The position numbers and the translations under genes were made by a program. Of a DNA stretch of 64,000 nucleotides, positions 34,219 to 46,162 are shown in pieces. The notes under the pieces were generated by a model. That model saw nothing but the letters and a program-made list of their open reading frames with translations. It had not been told where the DNA came from and searched no databases. Origin of the DNA: JAHEFU01 sp041395205 (lineage in GTDB: Bacteria; 4484-113; JAFGCY01); NCBI GenBank assembly GCA_041395205.1, contig JAWLAZ010000003.1, forward strand, positions 372,001-436,000, read 5' to 3'. Numbering within the stretch: the stretch's first letter is position 1; every line of letters begins with the position of its first letter.

Positions 34219-36614
34219 TCAGTCCTGCGAGATGTAGAGCAGTTCGCCGCTGTCCCTGGCCTGCCCGAGGATTGCCAGCTTGCCGTTGATCTCCTCCACC
34301 TCGAGGAAGTTCCAGCTGATGCCCTCCCCCAGATCGATGAGCGTGGGCGGACCGAGCTGCGTTGCCAGTTCGTCCTGGGCAGCGATATAGTAGGTGCAAG
34401 TATGCCCTGGAAGAAGTAGACGGGCCTGCCGTCCACGATTGCCAGTCGATACCAGTCAGAATCCAGTCTGCCCTTGGCGCTTTGATTTGGTAGAGTTGCT
34501 ATGTCCAGAACTGCAAACTCATGGGTGCTGCTCGCATACTGCCAGTCCATTCCGTCATTCCAGATATGCTCATACATAAGGCTACGTCCGTAGGGATGTT
34601 CAGGCGGCGCAAACTCAGAAACAAAGCAAAGACGACTCCCATCAGCGGCAAAACTACGATATCCCTTTTCGCCATTATCCCCGAACATCAGCGGGGTGGC
34701 AAACACAGGAGATTCCAGATTGTCAGCCAACTGCAGCCGGATCTGCTCCTTTCCATCCAGGGCAGTTAGGGCAGCAAGTTTTCCAGCAATTCCGAGAATT
34801 GCAGGAGCATGCATACCAGGAAGATACTCCAGCATCTGTGGTTCTCCTGCAAGGATGAATGCTGGTTCCGCTGCCAGCTGCAATTTCTGCAGATAGAGTA
34901 TGGAATCGTACAAATCCAGTGATGGCATCCACAGTTCGTCGCCAACAACAGCTGGTGAAGTCGTGTAATTCAGCTTCCCAGGCAGACTGGCAATGAAAGC
35001 CGGACCCTGGCTGTCATTGCCAAGATAAGCCACGCAGTCGTTCGGCGACAATGCCCCAACGAAGTACCCGAGGAAATACGTAACGACAGGACGCCCGTCC
35101 AGTTCAAACAATTCCACTCGAGGAAGAGGGACTCCCAGCCCTGCGAAGTCCTCAGTAACATCCTCAACCTCAATGGCTGCTGGCCACTGGGTTCCAAGCT
35201 CGTCGTTGCTCCGAACATAACTGACAGCAAATCGATCGTCTGCAGATTCTTCTATGAGAGCAATGGCGGGAAATCCATCGATACTGTCCATATCAGTCGT
35301 ATCCAATTTTCGCATTATGCCCGCATTCACAAGTCCGGTTGGAAAAACGCTCCAGTCTGAGTCAAGCACATAGCGGGTTTCGCTCAGCTCAATCTGTGTT
35401 GACGTCGAGGCAAGGCCACCGAGATAGTCCTGAAGAACTACCGAAACTGAGTATTTTCCCGGTTTCAGGAGCACTGTCTCAAACATCCTCTGGCTGCTGA
35501 ATACTGATTCAAAGGACTGCACTGTCCCCAGTTCGTCAGAAATTTCAAGATCAATATCCAGGTAATCAAGCCATTCATCCTCGCTGTCACTCAGATCGAC
35601 TTGCAGCACAGAGGGCACTGCCGTATCCGACAAGGAAGTTGTCATGCTCAGAACAGGCGGTTTGTTTGCCGGCAGATCCAGCAGCCTACCCTCTCCTTCC
35701 GGACTGGCTGCCTGCAGATTGACAGGAACAATTCTCAGTTGAATATCCCCGTCAACTGCATGGTCAAAGTCATACTCATAGACACCGTAGCCAGGCGGAA
35801 GATGAAAGAAATCAAAGCTGACAACAAGCTCCGGCTTACCTGACAACTGCGGTGGATAGTCCCGCTGACGCCGCACAGTAAGACTGCTGTCCGGATTGAA
35901 GCGGTCAGTCAGCAGCAGCTCAGGACCACCATCCACTGAGAGGTACATCCTATATCCATCAAGTCGCTCATTCCAGTGCTGGGCGATAACCGTGATATCA
36001 GCCTGATCAATCACTCCATCAAAATTGCCATCAAGCCTTGCAAGCTGATCGTCAACCATCGATGCGATGGGATGTTCCAAACCCGGCAACTCAAGATCAA
36101 GGTAAGAAACCTCCTCTCCCCAGTGACGCGCCAGTGGACTAAGATCTGATGCATTGACTTCGCCGTTGCCGTCGTAGTCGCCCTTCAGCAGTTCATATAT
36201 CAGGACTGTGGACTGGACAGGTTCTTCATAGGTTTCGGTGAAGCGTTTCGTACCAAACCAGCCATGGTAAATGAAACCATTCCCCTCCCCGCTGGGAGCC
36301 TGGGTCTGGATGGCTGAGATGTCCTTGCCGGCTGCACTCAGTTCGCGCACAAGCAATGCATTGAGCATTTCAAGCAAGGCTGGATCCAGCTCCTGCTCAG
36401 GGAGCACGATGGCAGGAAGGCTGTCAGGTTCAGAAGCGGCAGAAGCCAGTGGAGAAGCGAGGCCAGGATTTCCCGCAGGTGCTTCTTGCTGCACTATCAC
36501 TGTCCCGCTCTGATCTGAGTCAAGCGAAGCATTTCCTCCACCGCCACAGCCGGCACCAAGCAGCAGCAATCCAAGCACGGCGGCGGCCAGTTGTCCCTGT
36601 TTCCCCAGATACAT
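34219..36614 (-). pseudogene. Lipoprotein 5: first paralogue of the set, 3' frameshift
   Basis: Begins at ATG 36614 with lipobox LLGAGC (Cys23). AMLNALLVRELSAAGKDIS-like region, calcium loops GDYDGNGEVNASDLSPLARHW and DGNFDGVIDQADITVIAQHW, a PKD-like domain and propeller-like blades follow. Near 34397 one C is missing relative to the matching stretch of lipoprotein 3 (GTGCAAG against GTGCCAAG on the plus strand). Restoring it gives the family ending GELLYISQD with a stop at 34219-34221. As sequenced, the frame runs on out of register to 34098, across the start of lipoprotein 4. Gene head of the leftward cluster. Confidence 0.75.
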
Positions 36615-36652
36615 ATGAAGCTCCTGACATCAGCGAAATCAGCCCTGATTAG

Positions 36653-36681
36653 ATGGTAGAACGAATGCCGGCATAGGACAA
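36653..36681 (-). promoter_or_regulatory. Promoter of the lipoprotein 5-4-3 unit
   Basis: On the minus strand: TTGTCC (36676-36681), 17 bp, TACCAT (36653-36658), then CTAATCAGGGCTGAT. It lies about 40 nt before ATG 36614 and is closely similar to the promoter of lipoprotein 1, including AGTGTCC just upstream. In the remaining gap up to 36908 I see no gene. Confidence 0.6.
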
Positions 36682-36908
36682 CGGACACTATTGAGGAAAG
36701 TCAGCGGAGACACTTCGGCTGCGGGCACTGGCATTGGTGGCACCTGCAGCTTGCAGGAACAGCTGTCCTTTCCTGCCTGGATACTCCCGGCAGGATGCGA
36801 TAAACCCGCAACCCTGTTGATAAATTGGGTACAGCACCCGGCGCAGGCCTGATCCTGACTGGATTTCCTGCAATTCCCGCAATTTGCTGGTAATTTCTCT
36901 ATTACCCC

Positions 36909-36936
36909 TTGACGCTTGGGACGGATGTGCTACAAT
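36909..36936 (+). promoter_or_regulatory. Promoter of the 23S rRNA unit
   Basis: TTGACG (36909-36914), 16 bp, TACAAT (36931-36936), predicting a start near 36943. This leaves a leader of about 245 nt before the mature 23S. No 16S gene lies between. Two short ORFs inside the leader have no support as genes. Confidence 0.7.
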
Positions 36937-37190
36937 CTCAGTCCCTTGGAATCAGGGGGGTGCGTCAGCGACGACACCTCCGGAAGTTCCGGGATGGGTC
37001 ACGGGACCCGCAGTACATTGAAAATTGTTTTCTGGTGGTCGTTCGAAGGTTCCCAAGACCTTCGGACGTGGCAACTCAAACGAGAATACATTTTGTGTAT
37101 CTCGCACAAGATCGCAATCATTAGTATCAATTAATTCATTTCAACCAGTGGATGCGTTCCACGAACAAGTCTGCAAAGTTGAGGTGAGAC

Positions 37191-40128
<2,938 letters not shown>

Positions 40129-40215
40129 TCACTTCCTCTTTGATTCATGTCCCTTGTGGCATGGATCTGGGGAAGGTGCAGGATACACAGAATGCGCCAA
40201 CCACCGGAAAACAAC

Positions 40216-40263
40216 AATCCCCCGACTTTGAACCGCAAGGTGAGAAATCGGGGGATTTTTTTT
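40216..40263 (+). terminator. Intrinsic terminator of the 23S rRNA unit
   Basis: AATCCCCCGA (40216-40225) pairs with TCGGGGGATT (40248-40257), followed by a run of eight T. A second small hairpin (GCCCG, then CGGGC) follows at once. The gap up to 40465 contains an open frame over this hairpin that I regard as non-coding. Confidence 0.88.
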
Positions 40264-40465
40264 GCCCGAAATCCGGGCCTGAATCAATGGACCAGGCAGT
40301 TATTCAGCGGCAGGCCTGGTTCAATGAGTCAGATGTCTACAATGTGGATGTTTTTAGTACTGACTGCGATCATCAGAAAGAAGATTTAAGTCCAAGGGAA
40401 GCCAAAAGGAATAAATGCGCCGATCAGCTGGCCATGCATGAGAACCGGCAGTAACGCAGCCCGGC

Positions 40466-41251
40466 TTACTGCTTCTCGGACAGATCCATCAGCAGAGCAC
40501 CGCTGATCAGCGTCCCCTGCCCGCCCCTCTGCTCCGGCAGCGCGTCCTCCTGTCCATCCAGGCGTACCGTGTTGTAGCTCACATGATCGATGTTGACCAG
40601 TCGCACCACCAGCTCCCGGATGCGCACGGCGGCATTGAGCATGATCGTGTAGTCATCATGCTCGGGCTTCTCCTCGAGCAGGAGCTGCAGCATCCCGATG
40701 ATTCCGGTCAGGGGATTGCTGATTTCATGGACGCTTGTGGAAACCGCGGCCCTGATGGCCTCCAGCCGTGCGCTGTCCAGCTCCTGCTTGCGCAGGGCCC
40801 GCTCAGCCTCCACACGCAGCCGGCGCTCTCGCTCCAGGGAATCCCGCAGGGCCTGGCGGCTCATCACGCGGCGCAGGGTCTCCTCCAGCAGGCCGCGGTT
40901 AAGGGAATTCTTCGGAATGTAGTCAAAGGCCCCGCAGCGCATGGCGCGGATCGTGACCATTTCATCGCGCTGGCCGGTAAGCATGATCAGGGGCGGCATC
41001 ACCTCGTGCGGGCCGCAGAGTTCCTCGAGGATCTCCAGCCCGCTGATGTCGGGCAGCATGTAGTCGATGAACACGCAGTCCCAGTGCCCCGGATCTGAAC
41101 GTACCAGCTCCAGCCCGGCATGCCCCATGTGGGCACCGGTGACGATGGACTGATCGGCGATGTCCTGCATGTACTCGCGCACGAGGTCGATGTCCGCCTC
41201 GTTGTCGTCGATCATCAGAATGTGAAGCCGGCTGGTCTTGAGATCTTCCAT
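40466..41251 (-). CDS. Response regulator receiver fused to a HisKA domain, no ATPase domain
   Basis: 261 residues. The receiver domain (about 8-125) has acidic pocket Asp15/Asp16, phospho-acceptor Asp63 in VFIDYMLPD, Thr92 in MLTG and Lys114 in YIPK. A charged coiled coil (125-165) leads into a dimerisation/phosphotransfer helix with STSVHEISNPLTGIIG, His175 being the phospho-site. A histidine kinase would then need a HATPase_c domain with N and G boxes. Only about 60 residues remain and none are present. So it may be a phosphotransfer or dominant regulatory component (Spo0B-like in principle) rather than a kinase. No partner gene is adjacent. Confidence 0.82.
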   Translation of the reverse strand: MEDLKTSRLHILMIDDNEADIDLVREYMQDIADQSIVTGAHMGHAGLELVRSDPGHWDCVFIDYMLPDISGLEILEELCGPHEVMPPLIMLTGQRDEMVTIRAMRCGAFDYIPKNSLNRGLLEETLRRVMSRQALRDSLERERRLRVEAERALRKQELDSARLEAIRAAVSTSVHEISNPLTGIIGMLQLLLEEKPEHDDYTIMLNAAVRIRELVVRLVNIDHVSYNTVRLDGQEDALPEQRGGQGTLISGALLMDLSEKQ

Positions 41252-41389
41252 GTTCCCGACAGTTATCTTCCGCCGGTTGTTCCGGCAAGCTCTGTACAGA
41301 GATGATATTGGAAACGGAGGGATTCGGGTGGCTGTTTACCCAAGCTTGAGGGGTATTTGGGGGAACGCGGAGCGGCGGTACAGCGGATC

Positions 41390-41461
41390 AGCGGCAGACG
41401 GGGATCGAACCCGCAACCCTCAGCTTGGGAAGCTGATGCTCTACCATTGAGCTACTGCCGC
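41390..41461 (-). tRNA. tRNA-Gly (anticodon CCC)
   Basis: On the minus strand, GCGGCAG and CTGCCGC form the 7 bp acceptor stem. AGCTCAATGGTAGAGC is the D arm, TCAGC and GCTGA enclose the loop TTCCCAA (anticodon CCC), and GGTTCGATCCC is the T loop. CCA is not encoded. 72 nt. Confidence 0.95.
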
Positions 41462-41516
41462 AGGGAGATACATATTAGCGGAGGATTGCCCTGATTGCTC
41501 CGGGCGCGGAGGAAAT

Positions 41517-42161
41517 CTAGCCCGGCCAGCGATCCTCGGCAAGCCCCAGGTCCCAGAAGCCGTGCTCGAAACGGATCACCTGCTCCAGGGTCGCCAGCGC
41601 CGGCAGCTCATGCTCAGGGCGCAACAGCCTGTCACTGCCATCGCGAAGCAGGCGCACATAGCTGCCGAACTCCGGGCAGGTCCAGTTCGTCAGGAAGCCG
41701 CTGAGGGCCGCGGGAGCTTTGCCGCAGTCCCGTACATAGCACCAGCCATCGAAGTAGGCCTGCTCCAGTGCCCAGTAGGCCAGCAGGCTGACCGCCACCG
41801 GCTGTTCGCGCACGAGGCAGTTCAGATAGTTCAGGTAGTTGAAGCAGACCGGGCTTACAGGGGCACTGTGCACATGAGCGCCGAAGGCCTGGGCCTGATG
41901 CTCGAAGAGCTCCAGTTCAGCGCAGAGCGTATCAACGGCGGCAGCGAGAGCTCGCAGCAGTTCGCGCTCACCCTCCAGCCGGGAAATGAGCTGGCCCACG
42001 AAGCTGATCAGCCCGGAGACGAAGTGGTAGTCCTGCTCCAGCCAGCGGATGAAGCCGGCTTCATCCATCCTGCCCTCCCCCACATTGCGCAGGAAATCAT
42101 GGTTGATGATCGCCGTCCAGGCGATGCTGTGACGGTCAAGCAGGGATCCGGTCATTGACAT
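41517..42161 (-). CDS. TenA-family protein (thiaminase II-like)
   Basis: 214 residues with TENA/THI-4 features: HSIAWTAIINHDFLRNVGEG, then FIRWLEQDYHFV near residue 45, the central YLNYLNCLV helix, and RFEHGFWDLG near the C-terminus supplying the conserved Glu. TenA hydrolyses aminopyrimidine thiamine breakdown products for salvage. The segment that normally holds the catalytic cysteine (consensus like LPCYW) reads LLAYW, so the classical nucleophile seems absent; Cys115 or Cys141 might substitute. It could be a TenA_E-type or non-thiamine member of the fold. Just downstream of the tRNA and divergent from nhaA. Confidence 0.8.
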   Translation of the reverse strand: MSMTGSLLDRHSIAWTAIINHDFLRNVGEGRMDEAGFIRWLEQDYHFVSGLISFVGQLISRLEGERELLRALAAAVDTLCAELELFEHQAQAFGAHVHSAPVSPVCFNYLNYLNCLVREQPVAVSLLAYWALEQAYFDGWCYVRDCGKAPAALSGFLTNWTCPEFGSYVRLLRDGSDRLLRPEHELPALATLEQVIRFEHGFWDLGLAEDRWPG

Positions 42162-42225
42162 CGAACTATCCTCTCATCTGCATGGCTATTGGGAAACCGT
42201 CCGCCAGAAAGCGGACGCTTGCTGA

Positions 42226-42231
42226 TATATT
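42226..42231 (+). promoter_or_regulatory. -10 hexamer TATATT for nhaA
   Basis: TATATT preceded by TGA (extended -10 type), ending 6 nt before GTG 42238. Leaderless start expected. Confidence 0.5.
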
Positions 42232-42237
42232 ACTGCG

Positions 42238-43608
42238 GTGCAGAATTCGACCCCCCAGCTGCTGCCCATCGGCATTGGCGAACGCTTCCAGAGATTCTTC
42301 CAGATGGAGTCGGCCTCCGGCATCCTGCTGCTGCTCTGCGCGATCGTTGCGCTGATCTGGGCCAACTCCCCTGCCGCGGAAAGCTACCACGAACTCTGGC
42401 ACCACCATCTGGTGATCGGCCTGGACCAGCTCAACCTGCGCTATGACCTGCATACCTGGATCAACGACGGCCTGATGGTGATCTTCTTCTTCGTCGTCGG
42501 ACTGGAGATCAAGCGCGAATTCCTGGTCGGCGAACTGAATGATGCCAAGAAGGCCGCGTTGCCGATCATCGGCGCAGCCGGCGGCATGCTGGTCCCGGCC
42601 CTGATCTACACTGCCTTCAACAATGGCACCCCCGCGATCCACGGCTGGGGAGTTCCCGTAGCCACTGACATCGCCTTCGCCCTGACCATCCTGTCGCTGC
42701 TCGGCAAACGCGTACCGCTGGGCCTGAAGGTCTTCCTTGCCGCTCTGGCAATCGTGGACGACCTGGGTGCCGTGGTCGTGATCGCGATCTTCTATACGGA
42801 CCACCTGAACTTCATCGCCATGGGACTTGCGGTGCTGGGCCTGGGAATCCTGATGGTCTTCAACCGCATGAACGTGATCCGTCCCGAGCCCTATGCAATC
42901 GTCGGTGTGATGGTCTGGCTGGCGGTGCTGCAGTCCGGCGTACATGCGACGATCGCCGGTGTACTGATCGCCCTGACCATCCCGGCCACCTCGCGCATCG
43001 ACGTACGTGACTTCCGCAAGGATGTGGAGCGGCTCTACAAGAAGTTCCTGGTGGTCGGCAAGAAGGGCCAGCTGGACCGTCTGACACACGAGCAGCAGGA
43101 CATCGTCTCCAGCATGGTGCTGAAGACTGAGGAGGTCCAGGCCCCGCTTGAGCGTTTCGAGCATGCCCTGCAGCCCTTCGTGTCCTTTGTGATCATGCCA
43201 CTGTTCGCCCTCTCCAATGCGGGAGTGCATATTCACGGCAGCCTGGCGGTGATCTTCTCCAACCCCGTGTCCCTTGGCGCCTTCCTCGGCCTGCTGCTGG
43301 GCAAGGTCACGGGTGTCTTCGGGGCTTCGATGCTCTCAATCAAGCTCGGCCTGGCGAGCATGCCGCGCCGGGTGACGATGCTGCAGTTCTTCGGTACGGC
43401 GATCGCCTGCGGCATCGGCTTCACGATGTCGCTGTTCATTGCCAACCTGGCCTACGACAGCCAGGAGCATATCGATGATGCGAAGATCGGCGTGCTGGCA
43501 GCCTCAGCGATTGCGGGGATCGTCAGCTACTTCGTGATCCGCGCCGGCAGCAGGGAGGTCATGCCTCAGGATGAGCACAGTGAGGATGCCCCGGCCCACG
43601 GGCACTGA
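42238..43608 (+). CDS. nhaA: Na+/H+ antiporter NhaA
   Basis: Inner-membrane antiporter that exports Na+ in exchange for protons. 456 residues, about twelve helices. The hallmark transport aspartates are in ALAIVDDLGAVV (Asp174, Asp175). The VATDIAFAL helix break of helix IV and GLEIKREFLVGEL are present. A cytoplasmic loop of about 70 residues (about 260-320, with KKGQLDRLTHEQQD) makes it longer than E. coli NhaA (388), as seen in many other phyla. The GTG start is supported by a TATATT hexamer 6 nt upstream. Convergent with the following glycosyltransferase. Confidence 0.95.
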   Translation: MQNSTPQLLPIGIGERFQRFFQMESASGILLLLCAIVALIWANSPAAESYHELWHHHLVIGLDQLNLRYDLHTWINDGLMVIFFFVVGLEIKREFLVGELNDAKKAALPIIGAAGGMLVPALIYTAFNNGTPAIHGWGVPVATDIAFALTILSLLGKRVPLGLKVFLAALAIVDDLGAVVVIAIFYTDHLNFIAMGLAVLGLGILMVFNRMNVIRPEPYAIVGVMVWLAVLQSGVHATIAGVLIALTIPATSRIDVRDFRKDVERLYKKFLVVGKKGQLDRLTHEQQDIVSSMVLKTEEVQAPLERFEHALQPFVSFVIMPLFALSNAGVHIHGSLAVIFSNPVSLGAFLGLLLGKVTGVFGASMLSIKLGLASMPRRVTMLQFFGTAIACGIGFTMSLFIANLAYDSQEHIDDAKIGVLAASAIAGIVSYFVIRAGSREVMPQDEHSEDAPAHGH

Positions 43609-43614
43609 GCTGGC

Positions 43615-44916
43615 TCAGGGCCTGGAACCTGGCACGAGTTCATACAGCAGTTCCAGGTATTTCTCCGCCTGACTGCCGCTGCTGTACTTCGCGGCAACTC
43701 CTTCATAGTTGCGCTGGCCCATCTCATGGCGCAGCTGCGGGTCATCGGCAAGCCGCTCCACGGCTGCTGCATATTCCCCCACACCTTCCAGCGTGGAGGC
43801 GAAGATGCCCCCACCAGCTTCCGTCTCAATCACATCGCGCGTCAGCCCATGTGCGTTGAAGACCACGGGCAGGCGGGCCCCGCCGTAGTCGTACATCTTG
43901 CCGGGCATCACGCCCCGGGTGGTGCTGTTCCAGCGGATGTTACCTGTGGAATTGAGGAAACCAAGCCCGATGTCGCAGGCCTTCAGCCAGCGCGGAACCT
44001 CATCAGCCCCGACGATAGGCAGGAACTCGAGATTCTCCAGACCACGCCGCAGGGCCTCCTCCTGCACGGCCGGTTTGTCGGGACCATCCCCGAGCACGAA
44101 GAAGCGCAGGTCCCGGCGGCCGCGCAGCAGATCGGCGACCTCCACGAGATCCATCACACGCTGGAACTTGCCCAGCTGGCCGATGTACATGCAGGCGATG
44201 TCGTCATCCTTCAGGCCGAGGCCGGCTCTGATCTGCGCCCGGCTGGCGGGATCGACGTCGTCAAACTTGGGAAGCCAGATGCCGTTCGTGAAGACACTGC
44301 AGTGCTCTTCAGGCTTGAGCCCCCGCTGCACGATGCTGTTCTTCGCCGTGCGCACCACGGCCACGAAGTGGTCAGCCGTGCGCACGAGCCGCTTCTCCAT
44401 CCCGGCGAGGTAGAGCACGCCCGGATGCCAGGCGGGTGCAACTCCGAGCTGCACGATGCTTTCGGGCCAGAGATCCTGTTCCTCGAAGATCGCGGGTACC
44501 TTCCACTTGCGTTTCGCCATGATCATCGGTTCCGCTGCCCACAGGGGCGGAGAACTGGCAATGATCAGGTCCGGTGCGTCCTGCCAGTCGCGCAGGATCC
44601 GCTGGCAATTGCGCGACCACTGCACCTGGCTCCAGGCCTTGCCAGCGAAACCCTTGCCGTAGGTATCCGCCTGCCTGACGCGTAGAACCCTGACTCGGCC
44701 GGAGGTGCCGCCGGGATCCGTCTCCGCATCCTCTGCATACAAGGCATCACCGGTGTCCGTATGGATTTCACCTGTGTAGTGATTGACGGAGCCGGTGAAG
44801 ACCGTCATGCGCATGTTCGGATCCCGTTCCAGCCATACCCTGAAGAAGTCGTTGAAGCGCTTGTGTCCTGAATCCCCGGGCCTCAGGTAATACATGAAGA
44901 ACAGCATGATGTGCAT
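43615..44916 (-). CDS. Glycosyltransferase family 4 (WbuB-like)
   Basis: 433 residues, GT-B fold, cytoplasmic face of the membrane. The N-terminal half has IIASSPPLWAAEPMI and FEEQDLWPESIVQLG, typical of the WbuB branch of GT4 that adds amino sugars to undecaprenyl-linked precursors. The C-terminal half has ACMYIGQLGKFQRVMDLVEVA and the donor site GDGPDKPAV, followed by GKMYDYGGARLPVV. Divergently transcribed from the sugar epimerase gene with 82 bp between. The donor and acceptor sugars are unknown. Confidence 0.85.
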   Translation of the reverse strand: MHIMLFFMYYLRPGDSGHKRFNDFFRVWLERDPNMRMTVFTGSVNHYTGEIHTDTGDALYAEDAETDPGGTSGRVRVLRVRQADTYGKGFAGKAWSQVQWSRNCQRILRDWQDAPDLIIASSPPLWAAEPMIMAKRKWKVPAIFEEQDLWPESIVQLGVAPAWHPGVLYLAGMEKRLVRTADHFVAVVRTAKNSIVQRGLKPEEHCSVFTNGIWLPKFDDVDPASRAQIRAGLGLKDDDIACMYIGQLGKFQRVMDLVEVADLLRGRRDLRFFVLGDGPDKPAVQEEALRRGLENLEFLPIVGADEVPRWLKACDIGLGFLNSTGNIRWNSTTRGVMPGKMYDYGGARLPVVFNAHGLTRDVIETEAGGGIFASTLEGVGEYAAAVERLADDPQLRHEMGQRNYEGVAAKYSSGSQAEKYLELLYELVPGSRP

Positions 44917-44983
44917 GGGAGAACGTCCTCGGACGAGCGGTAATTATACATCAGCAGCTCCTGCCGGGATTGCGCGCATGCGA

Positions 44984-44989
44984 TACTAT
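44984..44989 (+). promoter_or_regulatory. -10 hexamer TACTAT for the epimerase
   Basis: TACTAT ends 9 nt before ATG 44999, in the 82 bp divergent gap. Supports the short form of the epimerase. Confidence 0.4.
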
Positions 44990-44998
44990 GGCGCACCC

Positions 44999-46111
44999 AT
45001 GCACACCCTGAGACTGCTCAGCATCGTCGGCTCCCGGCCTCAGTTCCCCAAGGTGGCGGCCCTCGCCAGAGCCATTGACAGACACAACCAGGCCGGTGGC
45101 AGCATGCAGATCGAGCATCGCCTGCTGCACACCGGCCAGCACTATGACGAGAGCATGAACGATGTGTTCTTCCGTGAACTGGGCATCAGGCAACCTGACT
45201 ACAACCTCGAAGTTGGCAGCGGCAGCATCGGCTACCAGACCGGTGCATCAATCCAGCGCATATACGAAACACTGGCGGACTGGCTGCCGGAGTGGGTGTT
45301 CGTCTACGGAGATACGAATGCGACACTGGCCGGAGGGATAGCTGCCCAGCAGCGTCATCTGCGTCTGGCCCATGTCGAAGCCGGGATCCGCACTGACAAC
45401 CTGCACCAGGCAGAGGAGCTCAATCGCGTAATCGTGGACCGCATCGCCGACCTGCGCTTCGCCGCCAGTCCCGCCGCACTGAGCAATCTGTTTGCGGAGA
45501 ATCTGGCTCAGCACAGCTACAACGTCGGTGATACGATGCAGGACAACTACCTGCACTTCCTGCCAATGCGGGATACCGGCTTTGCGGAAAGCCTGGGGCT
45601 GAAGCCGGGACGATACATCTATTCGACGGTGCACCGGGCCGAGAACACGGACTATCCGGAACGACTAGGTGCCATCATTGACACATTGATCTCCGCCGCA
45701 GAGGAAGTGATGCCCGTGGTGATCCCGCTGCATCCCCGGACACGGGCGGCCATTGCAGCACTGGGACGCAGCGGTGAGCTGGAGGCCGCTGGCGTACTGG
45801 TGATTGATCCGGTGGGCTTCAAGCGCAGCCAGGCACTGCTGGAGGATTGCCACAACGTGTTCAGCGACAGTGGAGGCCTGCTGCGTGAGTCCTGCTTCTC
45901 CGGCCGCTTCTGCGTGGTGCCCTGGGAGTACAGCATCTTTCCCGAGATCGTGGATGCGGGGATGGCCTGCTGTTGCCGGGTGGTGAGGGATGAAATGCTG
46001 GAGCGGTTGCATAACGCACCTGCTCCGCGGGATCCCGGTGAGGTTTCAATCTTCGGCAATGGCACCGCTGGCAGCCAGATCGTCAGCAGGCTGATGGAAC
46101 TGATTGGCTGA
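44999..46111 (+). CDS. Non-hydrolysing UDP-HexNAc 2-epimerase (WecB/WbpI family)
   Basis: 370 residues. SIVGSRPQFPKVAAL opens the GT-B-like fold. The active-site segments are VYGDTNATLAGG (family Asp), HVEAGIRTDN (Glu), AEELNR (Glu) and STVHRAEN (His). VYGDTN(S/A)TLAG resembles WbpI-type enzymes, which epimerise UDP-2,3-diacetamido-glucuronate, more than WecB (VHGDTTTT). With the dehydrogenase, oxidoreductase and aminotransferase at 55-64 kb this would complete a di-amino-uronic acid route. ATG 44999 is chosen over the longer frame because LLSIVGSRPQ is the usual N-terminus. Confidence 0.85.
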   Translation: MHTLRLLSIVGSRPQFPKVAALARAIDRHNQAGGSMQIEHRLLHTGQHYDESMNDVFFRELGIRQPDYNLEVGSGSIGYQTGASIQRIYETLADWLPEWVFVYGDTNATLAGGIAAQQRHLRLAHVEAGIRTDNLHQAEELNRVIVDRIADLRFAASPAALSNLFAENLAQHSYNVGDTMQDNYLHFLPMRDTGFAESLGLKPGRYIYSTVHRAENTDYPERLGAIIDTLISAAEEVMPVVIPLHPRTRAAIAALGRSGELEAAGVLVIDPVGFKRSQALLEDCHNVFSDSGGLLRESCFSGRFCVVPWEYSIFPEIVDAGMACCCRVVRDEMLERLHNAPAPRDPGEVSIFGNGTAGSQIVSRLMELIG

Positions 46112-46162
46112 GGCTTGCAGCCGGCATGACCCTGCATCCTGTACTCTAGACCCGCACTCCAG

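Noticed and set aside
36943..37190. A tRNA or 5S gene in the 23S leader
   Set aside because: The GTTCGAAGG-like stretch does not sit in a cloverleaf, and no 5S-like sequence is present.
40140..40454. 104-codon open frame just after the 23S gene
   Set aside because: It spans the terminator hairpin and T-run and has no similarity or ribosome-binding site that I can see.
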